In this document: piece after piece, positions 17,230 through 26,473 of the stretch | Position numbering within the stretch: position 1 is the stretch's first letter | Layout: each line of letters starts with the position of its first letter | DNA from: Pantoea alfalfae | Lineage (GTDB): Bacteria > Pseudomonadota > Gammaproteobacteria > Enterobacterales > Enterobacteriaceae | Direction of reading: 5' to 3' | Assembly: GCF_019880205.1 (NCBI RefSeq) | Contig: NZ_CP082296.1 | Location: forward strand, 1-64,000 | DNA length: 64,000 bases | Translations under genes and position numbers: made by a program | The notes under the pieces: generated by a model | What the model saw: the letters and a program-made list of their open reading frames with translations, nothing else | The model's database searches: none | Told to the model about the DNA's origin: nothing

Positions 17230-17787
17230 ATGAAAAACACCCTGAAAACCCTTGCCGTCGCTACGCTGCTGGCACTGAGTGTTCCGGCAACATCCGCTTT
17301 TGCAGCGTTACAGGTCGGTGAAAAAGCCCCGGATTTTAAACTCGACGCCGCGCTGGCGGGCAAATCGACCACCTTTTCATTACAGCAGGCGCTGAAGAAA
17401 GGCCCGGTTGTGCTTTACTTCTTTCCGGCAGCGTTCAGTGCGGGTTGTACGCTTGAAGCGCATGACTTTGCTGAAGCGACCGATGAATTCAAAAAACAGG
17501 GTGCGACCGTCATTGGTGTCACCGCCGGTAATACCGATCAGATTGCTAAATTCTCGCAGCTTGAATGCCGTGACAAATTTACCGTAGCCGCCGACCCGGG
17601 AGCCAAAGTCGCCGAAGAATATAAGAGCACCATGGAGATGAAAGGTCAGAAGCTTTCAGACCGGACCTCTTACGTGATTGCGCCCGATGGCAAAATCCTG
17701 CTGAGCTTCACCGATAAAAATCCTGATACGCATATCCAGAAAGCGATGGATGCCGTTAAAAAATATCGTCAGGCCAATCCGGCATAA
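17230..17787 (+). CDS. Exported peroxiredoxin (AhpC/TSA, BCP-like)
   Basis: This ~185-residue protein has a signal peptide (MKNTLKTLAVATLLALSVPA...AFA) and a thioredoxin-fold peroxidase core: KAPDFKL, the peroxidatic Cys in FFPAAFSAGCTLEA, and a second Cys in LECRDKF. It should reduce peroxides in the periplasm. The first Cys lies in a variant of the usual PxxxTxxC motif with Ser in place of Thr. The ATG at 17230 follows GGAGAG. The DsbD-like gene starts 24 bases downstream and could supply electrons across the membrane. Confidence 0.85.
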   Translation: MKNTLKTLAVATLLALSVPATSAFAALQVGEKAPDFKLDAALAGKSTTFSLQQALKKGPVVLYFFPAAFSAGCTLEAHDFAEATDEFKKQGATVIGVTAGNTDQIAKFSQLECRDKFTVAADPGAKVAEEYKSTMEMKGQKLSDRTSYVIAPDGKILLSFTDKNPDTHIQKAMDAVKKYRQANPA

Positions 17788-17811
17788 CTTCATCATCTGA
17801 GCAGGTACACC

Positions 17812-19053
17812 ATGCTGACTGCGATTGCAGCCGCCTTCCTGGGCGGCATTATTCTGAACCTCATGCCCTGCGTGTTTCCGGTGATCTCACTGAAAGCACT
17901 GAGCCTGATCCGCCACCACGAATCACCCTCCCACGCCCGGGCAGAAGGCCTGGCCTTTTTGCTCGGCGTCGTGGTGACGATGGTTGCCCTGACCGCCGTA
18001 TTGCTGCTGGCCAGGGCGGGTGGTGCATCGGTGGGCTGGGGATTTCAGCTGCAATCGCCGCTGGTCATTGCAGCGCTGATTCTGGTGATGCTGGGTTCAG
18101 CACTGAATTTGCTCGGTCTGTTTGAAGTCGGACTGTCGATTCAGCGGGTTGGCGAAGTGGGTGGCGATCGCGGAGGATTAGTGGGTTCAGCACTGACCGG
18201 CGCGCTGGCCATCATTGTCGCCACTCCCTGTAGCGCACCTTTCATGGCCAGCGCAGTGGGATATGCCCTGACTCAGCCTCCGCTGGTGAGTGTGGTGATC
18301 TTTATATCGCTGGCGCTGGGCTTTGCTGCGCCCTTTACCCTGATCTCATTCTTCCCGGTGCTGGCGAGAATATTGCCAAAACCGGGCGCCTGGATGATCA
18401 CCTTAAAACAGGGTCTGGCGTTTCCAATGCTGGGTGCGGTGGGCTGGCTGATCTGGGTACTGGAACGTCAGGCGGGATCGGCTGCACTGGCCGCGATTCT
18501 GGCCTGCTGCTTACTGTTTAGTTTTGCTGCCTGGCTGTATGGCATGGCGCAGAAACGCCGTATGATGGGACAGCGTCATGTGGTAATGCATGTTGCCACC
18601 GCGTTCTTTCTGGCGCTGGTCGTGGTGCCGTTGTTGAATATCAACAGTTTTGTCACGGGACCAGCTGAGACGGAAACCACCTCACCGGCTGCTGCAGCGG
18701 TGGCCTGGTCGCCCCAGAATGTTGACGCAATCAAAGGCCAGGGCAAGCCCATCCTGGTGAACTTTACCGCGTCCTGGTGTATTACCTGCCAGGTCAACGA
18801 TCGCACGTCGCTGTCGACGCAAGCGGTAAAAGCAGCCATGGCGCGTACCAGCACCATTTACATGGTCGCGGACTCGACTAAATACAATCCCGATGTTGAA
18901 CAGGCGCTTAGCGATTTCGGACGCGGTGGATTACCCCTCTACGTGGTCTACCCGGCTGACGGTGGCAAACCCGTGGTACTCCCGCAGGTGCTGACGCCAG
19001 GCATCGTGATTTCAGCGCTGGATCAGGCAACGGAAAAAGGAAAGAAAACCTGA
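17812..19053 (+). CDS. DsbD-like transmembrane thiol:disulfide transporter with thioredoxin domain
   Basis: In this 413-residue protein residues ~1-280 contain eight or so membrane segments with the paired Cys motifs of the CcdA/DsbD core (LMPCVFPV and ATPCSAPF). A periplasmic thioredoxin domain follows, with ASWCITCQ (about residue 320). The N-terminal immunoglobulin-like domain of true DsbD is missing. It should pass electrons from cytoplasmic thioredoxin to a periplasmic partner, most simply the peroxiredoxin encoded just upstream. Confidence 0.87.
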   Translation: MLTAIAAAFLGGIILNLMPCVFPVISLKALSLIRHHESPSHARAEGLAFLLGVVVTMVALTAVLLLARAGGASVGWGFQLQSPLVIAALILVMLGSALNLLGLFEVGLSIQRVGEVGGDRGGLVGSALTGALAIIVATPCSAPFMASAVGYALTQPPLVSVVIFISLALGFAAPFTLISFFPVLARILPKPGAWMITLKQGLAFPMLGAVGWLIWVLERQAGSAALAAILACCLLFSFAAWLYGMAQKRRMMGQRHVVMHVATAFFLALVVVPLLNINSFVTGPAETETTSPAAAAVAWSPQNVDAIKGQGKPILVNFTASWCITCQVNDRTSLSTQAVKAAMARTSTIYMVADSTKYNPDVEQALSDFGRGGLPLYVVYPADGGKPVVLPQVLTPGIVISALDQATEKGKKT

Positions 19054-19085
19054 GACGATTGATGAAACGATGTTCTGCTCCGGTA

Positions 19086-19110
19086 TCAGCACACGGCGAC
19101 AGTGTGCTGA
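19086..19110 (+). repeat. 9-bp inverted repeat before the sigma factor gene
   Basis: TCAGCACAC (19086-19094) pairs perfectly with GTGTGCTGA (19102-19110) around a 7-nt loop. It sits between the DsbD-like stop and the sigma factor start, 12 bases before the latter. It could attenuate read-through or act as an operator. No T-run follows. Confidence 0.4.
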
Positions 19111-19121
19111 CCTGCTGATAA

Positions 19122-19679
19122 ATGATGTCAGACACTGATCAACGCGCACAGCACTGGCCAGCCTTAATGGCCCGGGCGCAGGCGGGCGACAAAGCAGCCT
19201 ATAACCAGTTACTCAAAGCGATGGTTCCGGCCATCCGGGCACTGGTGCGCAAAAAAATGCGTGACGAGGGGCTGGTTGAGGATGTGATTCAGGAAACGCT
19301 GCTGGCAATCCATCGGGTGCGGCATACCTACGATCCGCAGCGCCCGATCTTGCCATGGGTAGCCGCTATCGCCTCTGCCCGAACGATTGATACGCTGCGC
19401 CAGCATGGTCGTCGTCAGGAGGTTCAGGATGATGAGGCGCTGCAGCAGCGGCCCGCTGAAAGTGCAGAAGCCTCAGCCGATGCCGATATTCTCTCAGGCT
19501 ATCTCGATACCCTTCCGCTACGTCAGCGGGAGATCGTCGAATCCGTGCATCTGCGCGAGCAGAGCCTGGCGCAGGCAGCCGCTGAAACCCATCAGTCTCT
19601 TTCTGCCGTTAAATCCCTGTTGCATCGCGCAATGGTCAACCTTCGTAAATATGGACGGGGTCATCATGAGAAATCATGA
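19122..19679 (+). CDS. ECF-type RNA polymerase sigma factor
   Basis: This 185-residue protein has sigma region 2 (DVIQETLLAIHRVRHTYDP, ILPWVAAIASARTIDTLR) and region 4 (LPLRQREIVESVHLREQSLA, TEHQ-like helix with SLSAVKSLLHRAMVNLR). It resembles the SigF-like ECFs controlled by NrsF-type (DUF1109) membrane anti-sigma factors. The start is ATG 19122 or 19125. The 3' end overlaps the anti-sigma gene by 14 bases. The peroxiredoxin/DsbD genes just upstream are plausible targets. Confidence 0.87.
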   Translation: MMSDTDQRAQHWPALMARAQAGDKAAYNQLLKAMVPAIRALVRKKMRDEGLVEDVIQETLLAIHRVRHTYDPQRPILPWVAAIASARTIDTLRQHGRRQEVQDDEALQQRPAESAEASADADILSGYLDTLPLRQREIVESVHLREQSLAQAAAETHQSLSAVKSLLHRAMVNLRKYGRGHHEKS

Positions 19680-20307
19680 CCAGTTAATTAATCAGCTCAG
19701 CGCCTCCGCGCAGCCGGTGCAGCGCGTCTGGCCCACCGCCTGGCGCGTTGCGGGCTGGATCGCGCTTGCTCTGCCTTTTGGCGCACTGACCAGCTGGGCG
19801 TTTCACAGCAGGTTTACTGACTGGAGTCAGCCTGGCGCATGGCTGGCATTTATCGCCGTACTGCTCTCTCTTGTCATCGCGGGCAGCACGCTGGCGGCTG
19901 CGTTTACGCTGAGTATCGCCGGCAGAAAACCAGTCAGCCTGCGCTGGCCGCTGATGCTGGCAGTGATGTGGCTGGGGCTGAATCTGATCAACATGTCATC
20001 TGAAACCACGTCTGCGGGCGCAAGCCGCTTTGGTGAAGGGATACATTGCTATCTGTTTATGCTGTCGGCCAGCGCGCCGATGATGCTGATGTCCGTGATC
20101 GCCCTGAAGCGCACCCGTTCACTCTATCCCGCGCGCAGTCTGGCGCTGAGCGGCTGTGGCAGTGCGTTTACCTCATCGATGTTGCTGTCGCTGTGTCATG
20201 ACACCCATCTGCACGCCATCGATTTTTCTATGCATCTGGCTGCGGGCATCACCATCGTGGCGCTGACGGTGCTGGCCGGCCGCCGCTGGGTCAGGCTGGG
20301 AGAGTAA
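19666..20307 (+). CDS. NrsF-like (DUF1109) membrane anti-sigma factor
   Basis: This 213-residue protein has six predicted membrane segments, e.g. GWIALALPFGALTSWAF and MLAVMWLGLNLINM, plus Cys residues in EGIHCYLFML, SGCGSAF and LSLCHDTHLH typical of the DUF1109 family. Such proteins hold their ECF sigma factor at the membrane until an oxidative or metal signal arrives. The ATG at 19666 lies inside the sigma gene, giving tight coupling; the longer upstream frame is spurious. Confidence 0.82.
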   Translation: MRNHDQLINQLSASAQPVQRVWPTAWRVAGWIALALPFGALTSWAFHSRFTDWSQPGAWLAFIAVLLSLVIAGSTLAAAFTLSIAGRKPVSLRWPLMLAVMWLGLNLINMSSETTSAGASRFGEGIHCYLFMLSASAPMMLMSVIALKRTRSLYPARSLALSGCGSAFTSSMLLSLCHDTHLHAIDFSMHLAAGITIVALTVLAGRRWVRLGE

Positions 20308-20389
20308 TGGCAGGCCACTTCCGTTCCTCCTGAAGATTAATCCGCGCCCCGTTCAATGAAAGTCTGTCAGGAGCGCGAACTGTGTAATT

Positions 20390-21541
20390 TTATGCATTCT
20401 TCCCCGCGCGGCTACGGCCAAGATCCAGGGTCAGAGAGACCGCACCGACGATCAGCATCAGCGCCATAATCAGTGAAAACGAAAAAGCGAGATGCGTGTA
20501 ATGCGCCACGTAGCCAATCACGGCTGGCCCGCTCAGTACCCCCAGGTAACCCAGAGTAGTAATGGCAGGCACGGCGACCGCCTGCGGCATCACCGTCTGA
20601 CGTCCGGCGGCGGTGAACATTACCGGCACGATATTGGCGCAGCCTGCGCCGACAAGGGTGTAGCCCAGCAACGCCAGCGGCCAGGAGGCGATAAAGGTCA
20701 CCATCGCCATGCCAGCGGCGGCAATCAGTGCGCCACCCAGTACTACAGGCAGACGACCCAGCGACGAAATGATGCGATCGCCGGTCAGACGCGCCACGGT
20801 CATCGCAATGGCAAAGCAGGTATAGCCCAGTCCGCCCAGTGATGCCGGCATGGCCCGGACGTCGGTCAGATAGACAGCACTCCAGTCCAGCACGGTGCCT
20901 TCGGTCAGGAAGACGGCAAAGCAGATGATGCCGATAATCAGTACGCTGCCGCGCGGAACAGCAAATACCGGGCCTTCAGCGGGGTTCGCGTAGGTCAGTA
21001 AACCCGGTGCGCTGACCAGCGTCATGATAATCACCGCCGCTACCGCCAGCAAACAGCCGGTGAGCACGCTAAAACCCATCGCCAGCAGCAGCGTCATAAA
21101 GCCCGCCCCGGCAATGCCGCCCACACTGTACATGCCGTGAAAGCCAGACATCACAGGCTTCGCCGCCTGCTTCTCCACCAGGATCGCCTGGATGTTCATG
21201 GCGCAGTCGGTCACGCCGATGCCGATGCCAAAAACCAGCAACGCCAGCGCCAGCAATAGCGGGTCGCTGAGCACCGACAGCCATGGCGTACTGATGATGA
21301 CCAGCGCGACAGCGACCAGAATCACCCGGCGGCAGCCAAAGCGGCTGGTCAGCCAGCCCGTCACCGGCATCGCAATCAGCGCGCCGACGCCAAGACAAAG
21401 CAGCAAGGTGCCGAGTTGCGCCTCATTAACGCCGGTATTGCCGCGGGCGAAAGGCACAATCACCGCCCAGGTCGCGGTTATAAATCCAGCGATAAAAAAG
21501 ATAATGCGTGTTGCCAGTGTGGAAGAGACGTTATTAGCCAT
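20390..21541 (-). CDS. MFS transporter, YbjJ-like
   Basis: This 383-residue protein has twelve hydrophobic segments and MFS loop motifs (GWLTSRFGCRRV between helices 2 and 3). GSGFHGMYSVGG-type and ITTLGYLGVLSGP segments fit the YbjJ/FucP-like branch. The substrate is unknown. AAGGA lies before the ATG. It is divergent from the DeoR-family gene across 120 bases, which suggests that regulator controls it. Confidence 0.82.
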   Translation of the reverse strand: MANNVSSTLATRIIFFIAGFITATWAVIVPFARGNTGVNEAQLGTLLLCLGVGALIAMPVTGWLTSRFGCRRVILVAVALVIISTPWLSVLSDPLLLALALLVFGIGIGVTDCAMNIQAILVEKQAAKPVMSGFHGMYSVGGIAGAGFMTLLLAMGFSVLTGCLLAVAAVIIMTLVSAPGLLTYANPAEGPVFAVPRGSVLIIGIICFAVFLTEGTVLDWSAVYLTDVRAMPASLGGLGYTCFAIAMTVARLTGDRIISSLGRLPVVLGGALIAAAGMAMVTFIASWPLALLGYTLVGAGCANIVPVMFTAAGRQTVMPQAVAVPAITTLGYLGVLSGPAVIGYVAHYTHLAFSFSLIMALMLIVGAVSLTLDLGRSRAGKNA

Positions 21542-21661
21542 TGCATTCCTTTGAGGGATGTCGTGAAGAGCTGACAGGACTGAGAGATCGCTATTGACTC
21601 CCTGCCCGGCAGTGAACGATTATGCTCACTATAGCTCGATTTTGAATTATTTGAGGTTTAT

Positions 21662-22432
21662 ATGCTCGATTATGCAGCTTTCCCGCAGCAGCGACAAGCG
21701 CTGATTCGTGAGATATTGAAGGACAAAGGACGTGTGGTCTGCGCTGACCTTGCAAGGCAACTGGCCGTGTCAGAGCACACTATCCGCCGCGATCTCCATG
21801 AACTCAGTAAAGAGGGTTTATGTAAAAAGGTCTATGGCGGTGCGGTGTTACAGCTGCAGGAGGCGGGCAGCTTTGTCAGCCGGAAAGCTCACGATCACGC
21901 AGCAAAAGCCCTGATTGCGCAGCGCTGTGCCAGCCTGGTGAAAGCCAATAGCTGCATCTTTGTTGATGCCGGTACGACCAATCTGGCGCTGGCACAGGCG
22001 CTATCACCAGATTTGAATATCACCGTCGTCACCAATGCGCCCGATATTGCTGCGCTACTGATCAACCATCCTGCTGCGGAGGTAATTATGCTGGGCGGGC
22101 AGATACAGAAGAGCACCGGCGGCGCGGTCGGGCAAACCGCGATCAACCAGATCCAGGGGATTCTGTTTGATCAGGCGTTTATTGGCGGCTGCGCCATGAG
22201 CCCGGAGGCCGGGCTGACCGGTTTTAACTATGCGGATTGCGAATTCAAGAAAGTCGCCATGGCGCAAAGCAATCAGGTCATTGTCGGGCTGACAGCGGAT
22301 AAAATCCCCGCAGTAGCGCGATTCAGCGTGGCGAAATGCCGTGAAATCTCAACGCTCGTCGTGGAAGAGAAGCTCGATAAAGAACTGCTTGAGGCGTTTG
22401 AAGCGGAAGAGATGATGCTTATTACTGTCTGA
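21662..22432 (+). CDS. DeoR-family transcriptional regulator
   Basis: This 256-residue protein has an N-terminal DeoR helix-turn-helix (VVCADLARQLAVSEHTIRRDLHEL) and a C-terminal sugar-phosphate sensor domain (FVDAGTTNLALAQAL, VTNAPDIAALL, MLGGQI, FIGG). DeoR proteins usually repress carbohydrate or nucleoside genes and release DNA on binding a phosphorylated ligand. It is divergent from the MFS gene. The exact ligand cannot be read from sequence, so I do not equate it with deoR itself. Confidence 0.87.
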   Translation: MLDYAAFPQQRQALIREILKDKGRVVCADLARQLAVSEHTIRRDLHELSKEGLCKKVYGGAVLQLQEAGSFVSRKAHDHAAKALIAQRCASLVKANSCIFVDAGTTNLALAQALSPDLNITVVTNAPDIAALLINHPAAEVIMLGGQIQKSTGGAVGQTAINQIQGILFDQAFIGGCAMSPEAGLTGFNYADCEFKKVAMAQSNQVIVGLTADKIPAVARFSVAKCREISTLVVEEKLDKELLEAFEAEEMMLITV

Positions 22433-22588
22433 TACGGCGTGATGAAATAAATCATGTCGCAAGCGAACCTGATAAATGCACACTGCCCTGGCTATACTAA
22501 TGGTCGACAAATCCGCACCCGATGCTGCCAAATCCCAGGCTTTGGCGTAGGCTGAAAGCTGGTTGGTTTCACTACACAGGAGATCAGG

Positions 22589-22999
22589 ATGCAAAATGAA
22601 ATGACAGCGCAATGCCACTGTGGCGCGGTGGCGTACCGGGTGACGCTGAAGGATGGATTTAATACGGTGCGCCGCTGCAACTGTTCGTTTTGCCGGATGC
22701 GCGGCGCGGTGGTGGTATTTGCGACAAAGGTGGAGCTGACCCGGGGTGAAGCGCAGCTCACCGAATATCGATTCAACAGCAAAGAGGTGGGCCACTACTT
22801 CTGTTCCGTTTGCGGCATTTACACCTTTCATCAGAGCCGCTCACAGCCCGATCAGTTCGGGGTGAATGTCGCCTGCCTTGAGGGGGTTTCGCCGTTTGAT
22901 TTCACCGATGTCCCGGTCTCCGATGGTATCAATCATCCAAAAGATGGCGGCGCGGGCGGTGTAGCCGGTTATCTGATCTACACCCCCACGCAATCCTGA
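22589..22999 (+). CDS. GFA-family zinc protein (CENP-V/GFA)
   Basis: This 136-residue protein has the zinc ligands of the glutathione-dependent formaldehyde-activating (GFA) fold: QCHCGAV, RRCNCSFCRMRGA and YFCSVCGIYTFH. Many such proteins have no proven formaldehyde activity. AGGAG precedes the ATG. A formate dehydrogenase operon lies convergently downstream, which makes a C1 link tempting but unproven. Confidence 0.85.
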   Translation: MQNEMTAQCHCGAVAYRVTLKDGFNTVRRCNCSFCRMRGAVVVFATKVELTRGEAQLTEYRFNSKEVGHYFCSVCGIYTFHQSRSQPDQFGVNVACLEGVSPFDFTDVPVSDGINHPKDGGAGGVAGYLIYTPTQS

Positions 23000-23015
23000 A
23001 CGAACGCAGGCTGAA

Positions 23016-23501
23016 CTAGTCCCGTGTGGGCTTGCCACTGAAGCGGGTAATCGGCTTCTGCTCTTCACGGTCAATCTGCTGTGAGAAGACCTCCAGCGCG
23101 GCGAAGATCGGGCGCAGTCCACGCCACAGATCTTCATCATTGAGCAACCGGATGATGCCGCGGATGCCTGGCGCGGCTTTTTCCTGACGGGCCTCATCGC
23201 GCGCCGGTTTAACGGCCATCGCGGCATCGCGAACGGCCAACAGCAGATGATTAAAACTTTCTGGCGGCACACTGCCCAGCGTCATCATCAGTAGCGAGAG
23301 ATTCTGTAGCGCGTTCTGCGTACCCGGCTGATTAAGGCCCGAAACCAGGATTTTCCCCACCTCGCTATTTGATTTAACCAGGTCGTTCGCCAGCCGCAGA
23401 AAACCGTGCTGGTGGAGATTTTCAATCAGCTCATCCATCGCTTCGCGTGCGGTTGGCTCAGTACGTGTCGGCGTGACCTGATATTTCATCCGTTCTGCCA
23501 T
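23016..23501 (-). CDS. DUF1641 protein, formate dehydrogenase partner
   Basis: This 161-residue helical protein of the DUF1641 family is similar to the small protein encoded next to YrhE-type formate dehydrogenases. Its ATG overlaps the dehydrogenase stop (TAATG), so the two are coupled. It has no membrane segment or metal site that I can see. It may be an assembly or electron-transfer partner; the role is inferred from constant pairing. Confidence 0.8.
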   Translation of the reverse strand: MAERMKYQVTPTRTEPTAREAMDELIENLHQHGFLRLANDLVKSNSEVGKILVSGLNQPGTQNALQNLSLLMMTLGSVPPESFNHLLLAVRDAAMAVKPARDEARQEKAAPGIRGIIRLLNDEDLWRGLRPIFAALEVFSQQIDREEQKPITRFSGKPTRD

Positions 23502-26473
23502 TAAAATTTCTCCGGTTTGTCTACGTGTTCAGGCGGTTCACGGTAGCCTGCCTGCTGCCATTTTTGTTCAATCGGCAGGTGATCCAGCGGGGTCCGACTG
23601 CCGTAACGGAAGTTGTGTAACGGCAACGGATTGGGCTGCGTCCGCCGTTCGATTCGCTTCATGTTCACGGCAAGCTCTTTATAAGCCGGTGTGTTGACGT
23701 CGGGATCGTGATGTTCGCCGGTCAGCGCGTTGACGCCATCCTTACCATGATGAATTGGCATAAACATGACGTTGCCCGCCACGCGTTCGGTGATAACAAC
23801 CGGCACATCCAGCGAGCCGCGCCTTGAGGTGATGCGCACCCATTCTCCTTCCGTCAGCGCGCGCGAGGCAGCCAGTTCCGGTGAGATCTCAACAAAGGCA
23901 TTAGGTGACAGCGACATCATGCGGCCACCCTGACCGGTCTGGTTCATCGACTGAAAATGCTCCAGCATCCTGCCGTTATTCAGCAGGAGATTGTACTCTG
24001 CATCCTCCTGCTCGGCGGGTGGTTGCCAGCTCAGCGGATAAAGCCGGGCTTTGCCATCCGGAAAATTAAACCGTTCCGTGTAGAGACGCGGCGTGCTTTC
24101 ACCTGCGGCATTTACCGGCCAGAGTTGCGACTGCCAGCCGACCAGTTGCTCATAGCTTACGCCGGCGAAAATATCTGCAATGCCCGCTGCTTCCGCCATG
24201 ATCGCGCCCGGATTCGGGTAATGCCACGGGTGACCGAGGCGCGCGGCGAGTTCGGTGAAAATCTGCCAGTCGGGACGACAGTCGCCCAGGGGTTTCATGG
24301 CGGGCGAGAAGTGCTGGATGCGCCGCTCGGTGTTCACAAACGTCCCCTCTTTCTCTACGCTGGGCGCGCCGGGTAACACCACATCGGCAAATTCAGCCGT
24401 GCGCGACATGAAAATGTCCTGAACCACCATAAATTCCAGTTTGGTGAAGGCGGCATGCACAGAATCTGAGTCAGCATCCGCAAAGGCGGTCTCTTCGCCG
24501 GTGATATACATCGCGCGGATTTTACCTTCACCCGCCTCCTGCACCATTTTGAAGTTATCCGCGCCGGGCTGGTCGGAGAGTGCCTCAGGCGCGACGCCCC
24601 ATGCTCGCGCCCATTTCTCCCGCACCGCCGCGTCAGTGACTTTTTCATAGCCGGGATAGAGATTACTCAGGCAGCCGAAGTCGCTGGCGCCCTGCACATT
24701 GTTGTGTCCGCGCATCGGGTATCCGCCGGTGCCAGGCCGGCCATAGTTGCCGGTGACCAGCAGCAGGTTCGACAGCGCCGTGCTGGTGTCGGCACCGTGG
24801 CTGTGCTGGGTAATCCCCATCGCCCACAATATGCAGGCGCTGCTCGCCTGGCCAATCATCTCCGCCGCCTCTGTGAGTTCGGCTTCGCTCAGGCCACAGA
24901 TCTTGCTGGCATAGTCGAGCGTAAAGGCATCGAGCGAAGCGCGGTACTCTTCGACCTGATTAACCCGCTGTGACAGAAACGCGTCATCGGCATAACCGTG
25001 ATCGAACATATATTTCGCCATCGCTGAGGCCCAGACGAGATCGCTACCTGGCCGGATGCGCAGATAGCAGTCAGCCCGTTCCGCCATTTCGTGACGACGC
25101 GGATCGACAACCAGCAGTTTCTGTCCGCGATGTTTATGGCTCTGTTTGATGTGCGAAGCAATAACCGGATGGTTCTCGGAAAGGTTACTGCCGACCAGCA
25201 CAATCAGATCGGTTTCCTGCAGATCTTTTATTGTTCCGGCATCGCCACCGTAGCCCACAGTCCGAAATAACCCTTCTGTGGCCGGGTTCTGACAATAGCG
25301 TGAAGAGTTATCGACATTGTTGGTGCCGAAGATTAAACGGGCGATTTTCTGGGTGAGATAGGCTTCTTCGTTACTCGCTTTACTGGAGCCAATAAAGCCT
25401 ATTGCGTCACCGCCATAGTTCTGCGCAACACCACGTAATCCATCGGCAACCCGCTGTAATGCTTCATCCCAGCTGGCAGGCCGGAAGCGGCCATTCTCGC
25501 GAATCAGCGGCGTTGTCAGGCGTTCCGCGCTGTTGACGAAATCCCAGCCAAACTTGCCTTTAACACAGGTGGAAATACCATTGGCTGGCGCTTCGGCGAC
25601 CGGCTGAATTTTCAGGATGTGACGATCGCGGGTCCAGATTTCGAAGCTGCAGCCCACGCCACAATATGTGCAGACTGTTTTGGTGCGTTTGATTTCAGAC
25701 TGGCGCAGCGCCACGTCAATTTTTGACACACCGGTAATTGGCTCCATGCCGATACTGTTTTCCAGCGTTTTCACAAAGTCGATAAGCGGACGCTTCAGCC
25801 CTTCATCCATCGCGGTGAACGGGCCCGCATCGGGCTGCATCGTTTTTTCCAGCAGTGCATTGCACGGGCAGACCGTAACGCAGTGCCCACAGCTGACGCA
25901 ACTGGAGCCGGCGATTTCCGTGCCGCCATCCCACAACACGCGTGGGTGCGCCTGGGTATAGTCAATCGAGAGCGTCTCGTTGACCTCTACATTCTGGCAC
26001 GCCTCGACACAGCGACCACATAAGATGCACTGGTCAGGGTCATAGGTGTAAAACGGATTGGAGTGATCTTTCGCGTAAGGCTTGGGCTGATGAGGATAGT
26101 ACTGAATCGGAATGTGCATATCGGCTACTGCGTTATGCAGCGTACAGTCGCCGGTGTTGTGTTCGCAGACGGTGCAGTAAAGCTCATGACGATTAAGCAG
26201 CCTATCCATACCCTCCTGCTGCGCGGCTTTCAGCACACTGCCCTCACTCCGGACCGACAAACCCTCTTCAGTACGAAGCGTACAACCGCGAACACGCTCG
26301 CCATTAGCATCGACCCAGCAGACATCACAGCTTTGTAGCGGCGTTAACGCCGGGTGATAACAGACATGAGGCAGTTTTTTCCCGTGAGCATCAAGAAAAT
26401 CGATAAGCGGTTGATCAGCAAATCCTTCTAATCGTTCACCATTGAAAAGAATGGTGCAGTAATTTTCACTCAT
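23501..26473 (-). CDS. Formate dehydrogenase alpha subunit, Cys type (YjgC/YrhE-like)
   Basis: This 990-residue molybdopterin enzyme has a NuoG-like N-terminus: a 2Fe-2S domain (SCDVC), a His-Cys cluster segment (CTVCEHNTGDC) and two 4Fe-4S motifs (CILCGRCVEAC, CVSCGHCVTVC). The catalytic part follows, with its own cluster (CTYCGVGC) and the molybdenum-ligand region SSRYCQNPAT, where Cys replaces the selenocysteine of FdhF/FdnG. MRGHNNVQGASDFG is a bis-MGD contact. It should oxidise formate to CO2 in the cytoplasm. No membrane or NADH-binding subunit is adjacent, only DUF1641. Confidence 0.9.
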   Translation of the reverse strand: MSENYCTILFNGERLEGFADQPLIDFLDAHGKKLPHVCYHPALTPLQSCDVCWVDANGERVRGCTLRTEEGLSVRSEGSVLKAAQQEGMDRLLNRHELYCTVCEHNTGDCTLHNAVADMHIPIQYYPHQPKPYAKDHSNPFYTYDPDQCILCGRCVEACQNVEVNETLSIDYTQAHPRVLWDGGTEIAGSSCVSCGHCVTVCPCNALLEKTMQPDAGPFTAMDEGLKRPLIDFVKTLENSIGMEPITGVSKIDVALRQSEIKRTKTVCTYCGVGCSFEIWTRDRHILKIQPVAEAPANGISTCVKGKFGWDFVNSAERLTTPLIRENGRFRPASWDEALQRVADGLRGVAQNYGGDAIGFIGSSKASNEEAYLTQKIARLIFGTNNVDNSSRYCQNPATEGLFRTVGYGGDAGTIKDLQETDLIVLVGSNLSENHPVIASHIKQSHKHRGQKLLVVDPRRHEMAERADCYLRIRPGSDLVWASAMAKYMFDHGYADDAFLSQRVNQVEEYRASLDAFTLDYASKICGLSEAELTEAAEMIGQASSACILWAMGITQHSHGADTSTALSNLLLVTGNYGRPGTGGYPMRGHNNVQGASDFGCLSNLYPGYEKVTDAAVREKWARAWGVAPEALSDQPGADNFKMVQEAGEGKIRAMYITGEETAFADADSDSVHAAFTKLEFMVVQDIFMSRTAEFADVVLPGAPSVEKEGTFVNTERRIQHFSPAMKPLGDCRPDWQIFTELAARLGHPWHYPNPGAIMAEAAGIADIFAGVSYEQLVGWQSQLWPVNAAGESTPRLYTERFNFPDGKARLYPLSWQPPAEQEDAEYNLLLNNGRMLEHFQSMNQTGQGGRMMSLSPNAFVEISPELAASRALTEGEWVRITSRRGSLDVPVVITERVAGNVMFMPIHHGKDGVNALTGEHHDPDVNTPAYKELAVNMKRIERRTQPNPLPLHNFRYGSRTPLDHLPIEQKWQQAGYREPPEHVDKPEKF

